64,000 bases of DNA from positions 75,660-139,659 of the forward strand of contig DCHF01000055.1 of assembly GCA_002315555.1 (NCBI GenBank), read 5' to 3'. The number at the start of each line of letters is the position of its first letter. Position 1 is the stretch's first letter. The notes below the pieces were generated by a model. The model saw only the letters and a program-made list of their open reading frames with translations, made no database searches and was not told the origin of the DNA. The stretch comes from Lachnospiraceae bacterium UBA1759 (GTDB taxonomy: Bacteria; Bacillota; Clostridia; Lachnospirales; Lachnospiraceae). Shown piece after piece: positions 17,402-25,801 of the stretch. The translations under genes and the position numbers were made by a program.

Positions 17402-19780
17402 ATGAGAAGCACAAAACTGATCAACAGAGACTGGCTGTTCAGGCTTGAGGACCGGAAGGAATTCGGAGAAGAGTCTGCAAATGAACAGGGCTTCCGATCA
17501 CTGGATCTTCCGCACGACTGGAGTGTGGATTACGAACCCGATCAGAATGAAAAGACCGGCGGTGGCGGGGGCTACGGAAAGTCCGGTGTGGCGTGGTACA
17601 GAAAGCATCTGACCATCGAAAATATTACTGAAAATGAAAAGATCTACCTCTGCTTTGAGGGTGTATATATGGATTCGACCGTATATGTCAACGGTCGGGA
17701 AGCCGGTGGCCACGGTTACGGCTACACCACGTTCTATGTAGATATTACTTCGTATGTGAAGGAAGGTGAAAATGTCATCGCCGTCCGCGTGAATAACGGT
17801 CTGGTGCCGAATTCCCGCTGGTATTCCGGCTCCGGTATTTACCGCGATGTTTATCTGGTCCGCACGGAGAAGGTGCATTTCACGCATTTCGGTGTCCGTG
17901 TGGCAACAAACGGTCTGTATCCGAAGCAGGACTGCGCAGACCTGCAGATCAAGGCGATGGTCACGAATGACAGCGATGTGCCGGTACACATCGGCGTGCA
18001 GCACAAGCTGTATGATGCAGAGGGCAATTTAGTGTCCACGTCCGGCATCGCGCTGTATCTTGCAGCAGGCGAGACCGGTGACTGCATGGTACGCCCGCAG
18101 GTACAGGGACCGCACCTTTGGACCGATGAGGCTCCGTATCTCTACACGCTGGTCAGCACGGTCGTGCGGGACGGCGAAGCCATCGACGAGTTCTCCTGCA
18201 GGACCGGCATCCGCACCGCGACCTTTGATGCGGACAAGGGATTCCTGTTAAACGGTAAGACTGTAAAGATCAAGGGCATGTGCCTGCATCACGACTGCGG
18301 CATGACCGGTGCGGTCGGTTACCGTGACAGCTGGGAACGCCGTCTGAAGAAGTTAAAGGATATGGGCTGCAACGGTGTGCGCTGTTCGCATAACCCGCCG
18401 GTTCCGGCGCTTCTGGACCTTTGTGACGAGCTGGGCTTCCTGGTCATGGATGAAGCCTTTGACGAATGGCTTCTGGCCAAAAACAAGACCGATAACTATT
18501 ATTCCGAAGCGCTGGCTTACGGTTCCTCCATGTTCTTTACGAACCATGCAAAAGAGGACCTGACCACCATGCTCCGTCGCGATTATAACCATCCGTCCGT
18601 GGTGATCTGGAGCATCGGTAACGAGATTCCGGAACAGTCTTCGAACGATGGTGTGAAGATCCTGAAGATGCTGCAGGACATCTGCCACAGCGAGGATACC
18701 AGCCGTATGGTCACCTCTGCTTGCGATAACATTGCGGCAATTGAGCCCATCCGCACCAGACGGGAGTTCGAGAACGCCCTTGATGTGGTCGGTTACAACT
18801 ACGCAGGGCGCTGGAGAGAGCGGGCGGAAACCTTCTACGAAGAGGATAAGACGGAGTTCCCGGAGCGCCGTATGATCGGTACGGAGAATCCGTCCGCGGG
18901 CGGCACGCGCGGGGACTATTCCGGAGACGGCCGTCGCGGCGGCTATGCGATTGCGACCATGCATCACGAGGCGCTGTGGCGTTACACGGCAAGTCACGAT
19001 TTTGTTTCCGGCGACTATCTGTGGACCGGCATCGATTACCTGGGTGAGACCCGCTGGCCTTCAAGAGGCGCAGGCTGCGGTCCCATCGACACCGCCGGCT
19101 TTGAAAAGGATACCTTCTACTATTTCCGTTCCATCTGGAACGATAAGGAGACCACGCTGCATTTGCTTCCGGCCTGGAACTTCAAGGGTCAGGAAGGGGA
19201 GTATAAGGCCGTTATCGCGTACACGAACTGTCAGTATGTCAAGCTGTACATCAACGGCCGGTTCGTCGGTGAGCGCGGATACGAGTGCCCGCGTTTTGGA
19301 TGCACCAAGTCCTGGCTCGATTGTTTCGGCAATCGTTATACCACGAATGACCTGCATCTTGCATGGGATGTGGCGTATGAGCCCGGCACGCTGAGAGCGG
19401 AGGGGTACATTGACGGTGAGCTGGCTGCGGTCGAAGAGATCACCACCACCGGCGCGATGACCGCACTGAAGGCGGAGGTCGATAAGACGGTCAATAAGGT
19501 CGACGGTCTTTTCCAGATCGAACTCAGTGCATGGGATGCGGACGGCCGTTTCGTTCCGGACGCATGTCCGATGATCTCCTGCGAGGTTGAGGGTCCCGCG
19601 CACCTTATCGGTATGGATGCCGGCGATCTGATGGATCTCAGCCTCTACGGAAATGCAAACCGTAAAATGTTCAACGGTCGTCTTCTTGCCACCGTTCAGG
19701 CCGATGCGCCGGGCAGGATCACCGTGAAACTCACTGCTGAAAGCGGCGAGACCGTTTCGGTCACCGTCAAGGCGGAATAA
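17402..19780 (+). CDS. Beta-galactosidase-type glycoside hydrolase, GH2 family
   Basis: I chose the ATG at 17402 behind AAGGGG over one 11 codons earlier. The 792-residue protein has the GH2 order: an N-terminal jelly-roll sugar-binding domain (LPHDWSVDYEP, DSTVYVNGREAGGHGYGYT), an immunoglobulin-like domain, a TIM barrel (KIKGMCLHHDCG, VRCSHNPP, VMDEAFDEW), and a C-terminal beta region. The acid/base Glu is near 408 (IWSIGNEIPEQ), and Glu near 495 in GTENPSAGG is the likely nucleophile. No signal peptide is present, so it should cleave imported beta-galactosides or related beta-glycosides. It is downstream of the ABC importer and probably part of the same regulon. Confidence 0.88.
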   Translation: MRSTKLINRDWLFRLEDRKEFGEESANEQGFRSLDLPHDWSVDYEPDQNEKTGGGGGYGKSGVAWYRKHLTIENITENEKIYLCFEGVYMDSTVYVNGREAGGHGYGYTTFYVDITSYVKEGENVIAVRVNNGLVPNSRWYSGSGIYRDVYLVRTEKVHFTHFGVRVATNGLYPKQDCADLQIKAMVTNDSDVPVHIGVQHKLYDAEGNLVSTSGIALYLAAGETGDCMVRPQVQGPHLWTDEAPYLYTLVSTVVRDGEAIDEFSCRTGIRTATFDADKGFLLNGKTVKIKGMCLHHDCGMTGAVGYRDSWERRLKKLKDMGCNGVRCSHNPPVPALLDLCDELGFLVMDEAFDEWLLAKNKTDNYYSEALAYGSSMFFTNHAKEDLTTMLRRDYNHPSVVIWSIGNEIPEQSSNDGVKILKMLQDICHSEDTSRMVTSACDNIAAIEPIRTRREFENALDVVGYNYAGRWRERAETFYEEDKTEFPERRMIGTENPSAGGTRGDYSGDGRRGGYAIATMHHEALWRYTASHDFVSGDYLWTGIDYLGETRWPSRGAGCGPIDTAGFEKDTFYYFRSIWNDKETTLHLLPAWNFKGQEGEYKAVIAYTNCQYVKLYINGRFVGERGYECPRFGCTKSWLDCFGNRYTTNDLHLAWDVAYEPGTLRAEGYIDGELAAVEEITTTGAMTALKAEVDKTVNKVDGLFQIELSAWDADGRFVPDACPMISCEVEGPAHLIGMDAGDLMDLSLYGNANRKMFNGRLLATVQADAPGRITVKLTAESGETVSVTVKAE

Positions 19781-19791
19781 GTTCTTCCTTC

Positions 19792-19861
19792 CCCGTGCTC
19801 CGGGTGCAGGCACTGTCCGGACAAACGGACGCGTGTGCTTCCCGGCACGGGGCATTTTTAT
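19792..19861 (+). terminator. Multi-tier hairpin followed by a T run between two glycosidase genes
   Basis: CCCCGTG pairs with CACGGGG, CCGGG with CCCGG, and GTCCG with CGGAC in one nested structure of about 65 bases, followed by CATTTTTATG. It ends 15 bases before the next start codon, so it could attenuate that gene rather than end the operon. Confidence 0.65.
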
Positions 19862-19875
19862 GACGGAGGTATAAA

Positions 19876-20925
19876 ATGAAAGCTTCGGAAAAGATCAAGG
19901 GAATCGTGTTCGCCTATAATACGGAGGGCGAGTACGGAATGGTCAAGGAACTCGGCATGAACTGGATGCGCATGCATGTCAGTTTCCCCTGGGAGGACGG
20001 TATGTTCGGCACCCTGAGTGCGCGTTACCTTGCGGAGAAGGAGGAGATACGGGCCGTCCATGAATACGGCTTTGAGATCATGGTCACCACACCGGGACTC
20101 GGTGCCTATCGTTTTGACGAGGCGCTCGGCAAGACCCGCTGGATGGAATCATTCCCCGAGTTTGTGGGAGAGAAGGGAACCAAAGAATACTACGATAATG
20201 TCCGCGACACGATGGAGTTCATCTGCCGCGACCTGGGCGATCTGGCCGGCATCTACTGGCAGTGCATGAATGAGATCGATAACCCGATCTTCGCGAGCCA
20301 CTATTCCGATGAGGTCGTGACGATGACCGCGCGCGTCAGCGCCGAAGGCATCGTGAAGGCCAACCCGGAAGCACGCTGCGGCATTAATCTTTCCGCATAC
20401 ACCCCGCGCGCGCTGGAGATCGCGGACCTGGTCTACGCGCCTGGACACGATTTCTATTACATGGGCGATGATCAGTATTACGGCTCCTGGCAGGAGGGCA
20501 CCGTGGAGACCTGGGTCGAGACCATCGACAAGCTGTACGAGCGTTACGGCCTGCCGGTCCTCGCCAACGAATGGGGCTATTCCTCCGGCGGCGAGTATTC
20601 CGACCACCACTACGTGGATCCGAAGATCGTCCCGTTCGGTCTTCCCGAGGAATGCTACACCCAGAAGTGGTATTTCACCGCGCCGGGCGGCCATACCGAT
20701 GAAGTCCAGGCCGATTTCATCTACCGCGGCCTGCAGATCTTTGCGGAGCATCCGCACTGCATCGGCTCGTTCCTGTTCTGTTGGCGCGATGCCTACAAGT
20801 GTTATCACTGTGGCGGCGAGACCTGCCCATCCGAGGACTACTGGGGTATCGTCACCAAGGACTGCAAGCCGAAGCCGGCATACTATGCGGTGAAGAAGGG
20901 CCTTGAGGATTTCTACCGGGACTGA
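19876..20925 (+). CDS. Clan GH-A-like glycoside hydrolase of unassigned family
   Basis: This 349-residue protein looks like a single TIM barrel. It contains the two clan GH-A marks: an Asn-Glu pair after strand 4 (YWQCMNEIDNP), the usual acid/base position, and a Glu after strand 7 (LPVLANEWGYSSGG), the usual nucleophile. No signal peptide is present. It follows the GH2 gene behind CGGAGG and ends at a palindromic terminator. A cysteine-rich loop near the C-terminus (DAYKCYHCGGETCPSEDYW) may bind metal or stabilise the active site. I cannot place it in GH5, GH39 or GH42. It probably acts on the same imported oligosaccharide as the GH2 enzyme. Confidence 0.65.
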   Translation: MKASEKIKGIVFAYNTEGEYGMVKELGMNWMRMHVSFPWEDGMFGTLSARYLAEKEEIRAVHEYGFEIMVTTPGLGAYRFDEALGKTRWMESFPEFVGEKGTKEYYDNVRDTMEFICRDLGDLAGIYWQCMNEIDNPIFASHYSDEVVTMTARVSAEGIVKANPEARCGINLSAYTPRALEIADLVYAPGHDFYYMGDDQYYGSWQEGTVETWVETIDKLYERYGLPVLANEWGYSSGGEYSDHHYVDPKIVPFGLPEECYTQKWYFTAPGGHTDEVQADFIYRGLQIFAEHPHCIGSFLFCWRDAYKCYHCGGETCPSEDYWGIVTKDCKPKPAYYAVKKGLEDFYRD

Positions 20926-20957
20926 GCACTGCGCAAGCATAATTTGAGCATAAGAAA

Positions 20958-20981
20958 AGAGCGGAGGAATTCCTCCGCTCT
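20958..20981. terminator. Perfect palindromic hairpin between convergent genes
   Basis: A 24-base perfect palindrome centred on GGAATTCC lies between the GH-A-like gene and the convergent ECF gene. It is preceded by AAGAAA and can act as terminator for the minus-strand gene, whose transcript continues into TTTTC. Confidence 0.7.
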
Positions 20982-20995
20982 GTATATATGGATCG

Positions 20996-21580
20996 TTATG
21001 CCTGCTTGGGACCCATCATTTTCTTGCCGGTCTTGATCAGCTGTACCGCAACGGTGCAGAGGATCAGGTTGGTGACGGTCTCAACGATGAAGTTGATGCC
21101 GACAAAACCGACGATCATGTAGGTGCCCGCATTTGCAAATCCTGCGCCTTCCGCCCATACCTTGATGGTGTCATAGAAGAACAGGCGGCATCCAAAAAGG
21201 AAGATGCCCGTATTGCAGATCGGCGCGACAAGCGCTGCCACAATAACGGCAAGCCATGTGTTTTTCTTTTCAAGAAGCTTGTACACCGCACCGGCTGCCG
21301 CACCGGCCGCCGCGCCCTTTAAAATGCAGGTAATAATGGTTCCCGGAACATTAATGGCCAGGAATGCACCCGCATCCGTAAACAGGACTACAAGGCCAAA
21401 TACGAAGCCCAGCCACGCGCCTGCAAGCCATCCATATAGTGCCGCACCGACTACTATTGGGATCAGGACCAGCGTGATGCTGAAGACGCCGAAACGAATG
21501 TTGACTGCAAGTGCCTGGAGTACGACGACGATGGCCGTGAACAGTCCCAGACCTGCGATCTGTTGTGCTTTCAGTTTCAT
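20996..21580 (-). CDS. ECF transporter substrate-binding (S) component, unknown vitamin or cofactor
   Basis: The start at 21580 lies behind AGGAGG. The 194-residue protein has six hydrophobic segments and the look of S-components of energy-coupling-factor importers: a Gly/Ala-rich first half (LIPIVVGAALYGWLAGAWLG), a motif NVPGTIITCILKGAAAG between helices 3 and 4, and a short basic C-terminus. Such proteins capture a vitamin and dock onto a shared ECF module encoded elsewhere. The helix-1 Ala/Gly contact pattern is not clear enough to name the ligand. It has its own extended -10 promoter and no recognisable riboswitch, and it is unrelated in direction to the flanking glycosidases. Confidence 0.78.
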   Translation of the reverse strand: MKLKAQQIAGLGLFTAIVVVLQALAVNIRFGVFSITLVLIPIVVGAALYGWLAGAWLGFVFGLVVLFTDAGAFLAINVPGTIITCILKGAAAGAAAGAVYKLLEKKNTWLAVIVAALVAPICNTGIFLFGCRLFFYDTIKVWAEGAGFANAGTYMIVGFVGINFIVETVTNLILCTVAVQLIKTGKKMMGPKQA

Positions 21581-21632
21581 ATTCAATTTTCCTCCTGCTG
21601 CTGTTTCGTTCGCCCGAATACAGCGCATCTTT

Positions 21633-21641
21633 ATTATACCA
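21633..21641 (-). promoter_or_regulatory. Extended -10 promoter of the ECF S-component gene
   Basis: On the minus strand TGGTATAAT forms a perfect extended -10 (TATAAT at 21633-21638), about 55 bases before the start codon. The TTTACT box upstream is a weak -35. Confidence 0.6.
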
Positions 21642-21827
21642 CAATACGCGGGGGAGTAAACAGGCAGGATGAATAAAAAAAGACCGTGCCCTCGACCGTT
21701 CTTGCATAAATTGACAGGAATGCGGTCTGAAACAGGTTTAAAATAGATGGTCCAAACTACTGTTTATTTTTTAGTAATGTGTTATTATCGAACTATCAAT
21801 GATCCGAATTGACGGGAGAGAAACAAT

Positions 21828-22352
21828 ATGAACACTTTTGAAACCATTATGAGCCGTAAGAGCGTCCGCAAGTTTACGGAAGAGGTCATTTCCGACGCGG
21901 ACCTGAATTCGATCCTCGAAGCCGGCATGGCGGGCCCGTCCGCGGCCAATGCACGTCCCTTCGAGTTTCTGGTGATCCGTGACAAGCACATGCTGGAGGA
22001 GCTTGGCGAGAACAGCAGCAAGTATTCCAAGCCGATGAAGAACGCAACGCTCGGCATCGTGGTCTGCGCAGACAAGAGCCGGATCTTCCCGAATGCGCAC
22101 GGATTCTCCGCCGTCGATACCACCATCGCCGCGGAAAACATGATCCTTGCGGCATGGGACATGGGAATCGGCTCCGTATGGCTCGGCATTTGGCCCGATG
22201 AGTCCAACATGGAAAACGTTGCCCGCATCGCAGGCCTTCCGGACAGCACGGAACCGCAGCACCTGATTGCCTTCGGCTACCCGGAGGACCCGATGCCCAA
22301 TATGCGCGGGGGAAGATTTGAAGAGAGCAAGATCCACTATGAAAAGTGGTGA
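21828..22352 (+). CDS. Nitroreductase-family FMN oxidoreductase
   Basis: This 174-residue protein belongs to the nitroreductase superfamily, homodimeric flavoproteins that use NAD(P)H. It begins with the FMN phosphate-binding stretch SRKSVRKFTEEVI, followed by GPSAANARPFEFLVI and a late AFGYPEDP motif. The length is on the short side but complete. The physiological substrate of such stand-alone enzymes is rarely known; quinone, enone or nitro-compound reduction are all possible. It precedes the next glycosidase by 40 bases on the same strand, though a functional link is not obvious. Confidence 0.88.
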   Translation: MNTFETIMSRKSVRKFTEEVISDADLNSILEAGMAGPSAANARPFEFLVIRDKHMLEELGENSSKYSKPMKNATLGIVVCADKSRIFPNAHGFSAVDTTIAAENMILAAWDMGIGSVWLGIWPDESNMENVARIAGLPDSTEPQHLIAFGYPEDPMPNMRGGRFEESKIHYEKW

Positions 22353-22392
22353 AAAATAACGAATGACACATGACATCATAAAGGAGAACAAT

Positions 22393-24453
22393 ATGGAAAA
22401 GATCAATCTGGCCCTGTCTGTCGCGCGGGATGCGAAGATTCTGGAAGCCGCTCCGGACAAGATGACCGTGATCTACGGAAAGAATCACGGCGGCGCGTCC
22501 CTTGAGGGTACCGTCGGTACCGGGCATCGCTACATCGTAGGCGACATCGAGCTTCTGGAAGACCACTGCATCCCCTTCATGCTGCGTTTCTACGCAGCCG
22601 GTGAAACGGAGGAGCGCCTGGTATACCGCTTCGGCCTCCTGCCGGGCGTAAAGACCCGTGTCCGTTTTGACCTGGACTACATGGATGCCCATACCATTTA
22701 TACGACCCGCACCCCCGGCATGCTGAAGCTGGTCTGCCACGGCCATCGCATCACCATGGACGAGTGCGTAAAGATCGAACTCGGCATCGAGGATGCATTC
22801 CACGATATCAGGGTCGCATTGTCCGACTTCTACCTTGCGGATGAAGAGCCGGCGGAATTCCCGCTTCCGGACATCAAGCTGGTCGATGAATTCGGCCAGT
22901 GGAAGCCCAAGGATTGGCCGGGCAAGGTCAAGAGCTTTGAGGAGCTCGAGTCCGTTGTCCGCGCAAACGAAGGCCCGGTGGAATATCCCGAGGCAAACTG
23001 GGACAAGTGGGGCGGTTACCTGGGCCACAAAGTCAAGGAAGGCACCGGCTTCTTCTCCACCGCAAAGGTGGACGGCCGCTGGTATCTGACCGATCCGGAC
23101 GGTTATTCCTACTTCTCGCACGGCGTTTGTCTGGTAGGACAGATGCATTCGGACGCGCGAATCGACGGCCTGGAGAAATTCTGCGACTGGCTGCCCGACC
23201 GCGACGGCGAATACAAGGACTTCTATATGGAGCACACCATGCAGCGCACGCCCTATATGCCCGCGGAGCATCAGGTCTCCTTTGGTTTCGGAAAGGCCAA
23301 TGTCTACAGGGTCTATGGTGAAAAGGCCGACGAGCAGTGGGAGAAGAATTACAATCATATGCTGGCGGATCTCGGCCTCAATACGACCGGTTCGCACCCG
23401 ACGATGGGCTGGAGCGCAAAACGCTACTGCGAAGCGCGCGGCCTGGACTTTAACACCTTCAAGGTCCCGTCCGTTCCGATCCCGTACGTTCAGCAGATCG
23501 GTATGATGTACCCGGACACCGAGACCCGCATCTACCGCGACTTCCCGGATGTTCTTTCCGAGGAGTACAAGCAGAATGCGATCCCGTTCGCGGAGCAGCT
23601 TCGTCCGTACCGGGAGGACCCGATGCTGATCGGCTACTTCATGAGAAACGAGCCGGAGTTTAATTTCATCGAGGATCTGGTCATCGCCGATGAAGTCCTT
23701 TACAACCCGGCACAGACCGCGTGCCGCGCCGGCCTGAAGGCATGGCTGAAGGAACGTTACGAGACCATCGACGCGCTGAATGCGGCATGGGGCTCCTCCT
23801 TTGCTTCCTTCGATGATTTTGACAAGTCCATCCGTGACTGTTCCAGGATTTCCAAGGCCTGCGAAAAGGACCTCCGCGAATACTCCGTCTTCCTGGTTCG
23901 CGAGTACGTCCGCATTCCGGCGGAAGCCTGCCGTACCGTGGATCCGAACCATCTGAATCTGGGTCTCCGCTGGTCCAAGGCTTACAACGCCGACATGTGT
24001 GCCGGCTGGGAATACTGTGATGTATTCTCCATCAACTGCTATTCCTTTGACCCGTCCATCGATATGGACTTTGCGGTCAAGGCGGGCGTAGACCGTCCGA
24101 TCCTGATTGGCGAGTTCCACTTCGGCGCGTTGGACCGCGGCCTTCCGGCAACCGGTCTGAAGGGCGTCACGAACCAGATCGAGCGCGCAAAGGCTTACCG
24201 CTCCTTTGTGGAGAAGACGGCCGAGCATCCGTACGGCGTCGGCACTCACTGGTTCCAGTGGCAGGATCAGTTCTGCCTGGGACGTATGGACGGTGAGAAC
24301 TATCAGATCGGTCTGATCGATGTCTGTACACGCCCGTATCCGGAAATGGCCGATGCCATGAAGGAAAGCGCGAAGGTTCTCTATGAGGTTCGCCGCGGAA
24401 ATGTGCCGGCGTACTATGAGGAGACCGAGCATATTCCGATGATCGGTTATTAA
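22393..24453 (+). CDS. Clan GH-A glycoside hydrolase (agarase/beta-galactosidase-like)
   Basis: The start at 22393 has AAGGAG nine bases upstream; an ATG ten codons earlier lacks one. The 686-residue protein has an N-terminal beta-rich domain, then a junction GFFSTAKVDGRWYLTDPDGY resembling GH50/GH86-type and related enzymes. A TIM barrel follows, with YFMRNEPEF (acid/base Glu) and LIGEFHFGALDRG (nucleophile Glu). No signal peptide is seen. The clan call is firm from the NE and GEF motifs. The family is less certain, and beta-galactosidase, agarase or beta-glucuronidase-like action are possible. It is followed by a small leader ORF and an MFS transporter that may import its substrate. Confidence 0.7.
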   Translation: MEKINLALSVARDAKILEAAPDKMTVIYGKNHGGASLEGTVGTGHRYIVGDIELLEDHCIPFMLRFYAAGETEERLVYRFGLLPGVKTRVRFDLDYMDAHTIYTTRTPGMLKLVCHGHRITMDECVKIELGIEDAFHDIRVALSDFYLADEEPAEFPLPDIKLVDEFGQWKPKDWPGKVKSFEELESVVRANEGPVEYPEANWDKWGGYLGHKVKEGTGFFSTAKVDGRWYLTDPDGYSYFSHGVCLVGQMHSDARIDGLEKFCDWLPDRDGEYKDFYMEHTMQRTPYMPAEHQVSFGFGKANVYRVYGEKADEQWEKNYNHMLADLGLNTTGSHPTMGWSAKRYCEARGLDFNTFKVPSVPIPYVQQIGMMYPDTETRIYRDFPDVLSEEYKQNAIPFAEQLRPYREDPMLIGYFMRNEPEFNFIEDLVIADEVLYNPAQTACRAGLKAWLKERYETIDALNAAWGSSFASFDDFDKSIRDCSRISKACEKDLREYSVFLVREYVRIPAEACRTVDPNHLNLGLRWSKAYNADMCAGWEYCDVFSINCYSFDPSIDMDFAVKAGVDRPILIGEFHFGALDRGLPATGLKGVTNQIERAKAYRSFVEKTAEHPYGVGTHWFQWQDQFCLGRMDGENYQIGLIDVCTRPYPEMADAMKESAKVLYEVRRGNVPAYYEETEHIPMIGY

Positions 24454-24465
24454 AAATAAGGAGAA

Positions 24466-24522
24466 ATGAAGCAGCCGGCCCCGAGAGGGACCGGCCGCTG
24501 TAAAGTGAAATATGTTTTCTAA
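24466..24522 (+). CDS. Possible 18-residue leader peptide overlapping the MFS start
   Basis: An ATG at 24466 follows AATAAGGAGA with good spacing and opens an 18-codon reading frame (starts MKQPAPRGTGRC, ends KVKYVF) whose TAA falls inside the MFS gene, 11 bases past its ATG. The frame contains a GC-rich hairpin (24472-24500). The MFS start itself has no ribosome site, so coupled translation through this leader is a reasonable reading. It could also be a chance frame. Confidence 0.4.
   Translation: MKQPAPRGTGRCKVKYVF
24472..24500 (+). promoter_or_regulatory. GC-rich hairpin just upstream of the MFS start
   Basis: CAGC-C-GGCC pairs with GGCC-GCTG around a GAGA-containing loop. No T run follows, so it is not a standard terminator. 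It would hinder ribosome access to the MFS start 12 bases later unless opened by translation of the leader frame. Confidence 0.5.
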
Positions 24523-25711
24523 AATCAGAACGGACTATCAACACACCATCTACGCCTGCTATTTAAGCTACACGATGCAGGCACTGATCAACAATCTGCC
24601 GCCGCTTCTGTTCCTGATCTTCCGGGACACCTTCGGCTTTTCTCTGCAGCAGATCACGATGATCTCCACGATCAATTTCAGTCTGCAGCTTCTGGTGGAT
24701 ATCTTCGGTGCGAAGTACGCGGATCGGATCGGATACCGGACACTGATCGTCGGCGGGCACATTTCCTCCACGATCGGCCTCGTGGGCATGGCGTTTTTGC
24801 CGTTCATTTTCCCGAACGCGTACGCGGGGCTGCTGCTATGTATATTCTTCAACGCAGTGGGCGGCGGTATCAGCGAAGTGCTGGTGAGTCCCATCGTCGA
24901 AGCGTGTCCCACGGGAGACAACAAGCAGGCGGCAATGAGTCTGCTGCACTCGTTCTACTGCTGGGGCTGTGTCGGAATCGTTCTTTTGACTACGCTGTTT
25001 TTGAAGATATTCGGAAAGGAAAGCTGGCGTGTGCTGACCTGCCTCTGGGCGCTGCTTCCCTTGTTTAATGCATGTTATCTGTCGCTTGTCCCCATCAACA
25101 ATCTGGTGGAGGACGGCCGCGGCATGACGATCGGCGGGCTGTTCCGCTCCGGTATGTTCTGGATCTTTGCGCTTCTTATGGTCATGGCCGGCGCTTCGGA
25201 GCTGGCGATGGCGCAGTGGGCGTCCGCGTTTGCGGAGAGCGGCCTGAAGGTCACGAAGGCGATGGGCGATATTCTGGGCCCGTGCTTCTTTGCCGTTACC
25301 ATGGGACTTTCACGTGTACTATTCGCAAAGCTCGCGGGAAAGATCGACCTGATGAAGTCGATGATCGCCTGTGCCCTCCTCTGTATCGCGTCCTATATGA
25401 TCGCGGTATTTGCGCCCTGGCCGATCCTGTCCCTCATCGGATGCGGCCTCTGCGGCTTCTCCGTCGGCATTATGTGGCCGGGCGTGTTTTCTACCGCGCA
25501 GCAGCGCATGCCGCTTGGCGGCACGGCAATGTTCGCACTTCTGGCACTTGCGGGGGACCTGGGCTGCAGCTCGGGGCCGACGTTAGTCGGTATGGTGTCA
25601 TCGGCCGCCGGGGATAATCTGAAGGCGGGACTTTTGTCTGCGGCGATCTTCCCGGCGATCCTGATCGCAGGTGCGCTCATGCTGATGAAGAAGCATAAAG
25701 AACGTGCATGA
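24512..25711 (+). CDS. Major facilitator superfamily transporter, probably for a sugar
   Basis: This 399-residue protein has twelve hydrophobic segments in two six-helix halves. The loop 2-3 motif is present as GAKYADRIGYRTLIV, a form of the MFS motif A. No family-specific sugar signature was recognised, and it has features of the FucP/GlcP-like and YbjJ-like groups (LSYTMQALINNLPPLLFLIF). It lies 58 bases after the agarase-like glycosidase and ends at a strong terminator, so it is probably that enzyme's importer. Its start has no ribosome site of its own, and a possible leader peptide overlaps it. Confidence 0.8.
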   Translation: MFSKIRTDYQHTIYACYLSYTMQALINNLPPLLFLIFRDTFGFSLQQITMISTINFSLQLLVDIFGAKYADRIGYRTLIVGGHISSTIGLVGMAFLPFIFPNAYAGLLLCIFFNAVGGGISEVLVSPIVEACPTGDNKQAAMSLLHSFYCWGCVGIVLLTTLFLKIFGKESWRVLTCLWALLPLFNACYLSLVPINNLVEDGRGMTIGGLFRSGMFWIFALLMVMAGASELAMAQWASAFAESGLKVTKAMGDILGPCFFAVTMGLSRVLFAKLAGKIDLMKSMIACALLCIASYMIAVFAPWPILSLIGCGLCGFSVGIMWPGVFSTAQQRMPLGGTAMFALLALAGDLGCSSGPTLVGMVSSAAGDNLKAGLLSAAIFPAILIAGALMLMKKHKERA

Positions 25712-25730
25712 TATTTCAAAAGCATAAAAG

Positions 25731-25760
25731 AAAAGGAGACGAACGGCTCGTCTCCTTTTT
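25731..25760. terminator. Bidirectional intrinsic terminator
   Basis: AAAAGGAGACGA (25731-25742) pairs perfectly with TCGTCTCCTTTT (25748-25759). It lies between convergent genes. Confidence 0.88.
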
Positions 25761-25801
25761 CATTGAGTTGAGGTTTTATTCCATCCTGCTGATGCGGATG
25801 C

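Noticed and set aside
21886..24432. Long minus-strand open frame opposite the glycosidase gene (and similar long antisense frames at 1979-4027, 278-1177, 15665-16891 and elsewhere)
   Set aside because: Each mirrors a real gene on the other strand, starts without a ribosome site and shows no family motifs. In moderately GC-rich genes with strong third-position bias such antisense frames stay open by chance.
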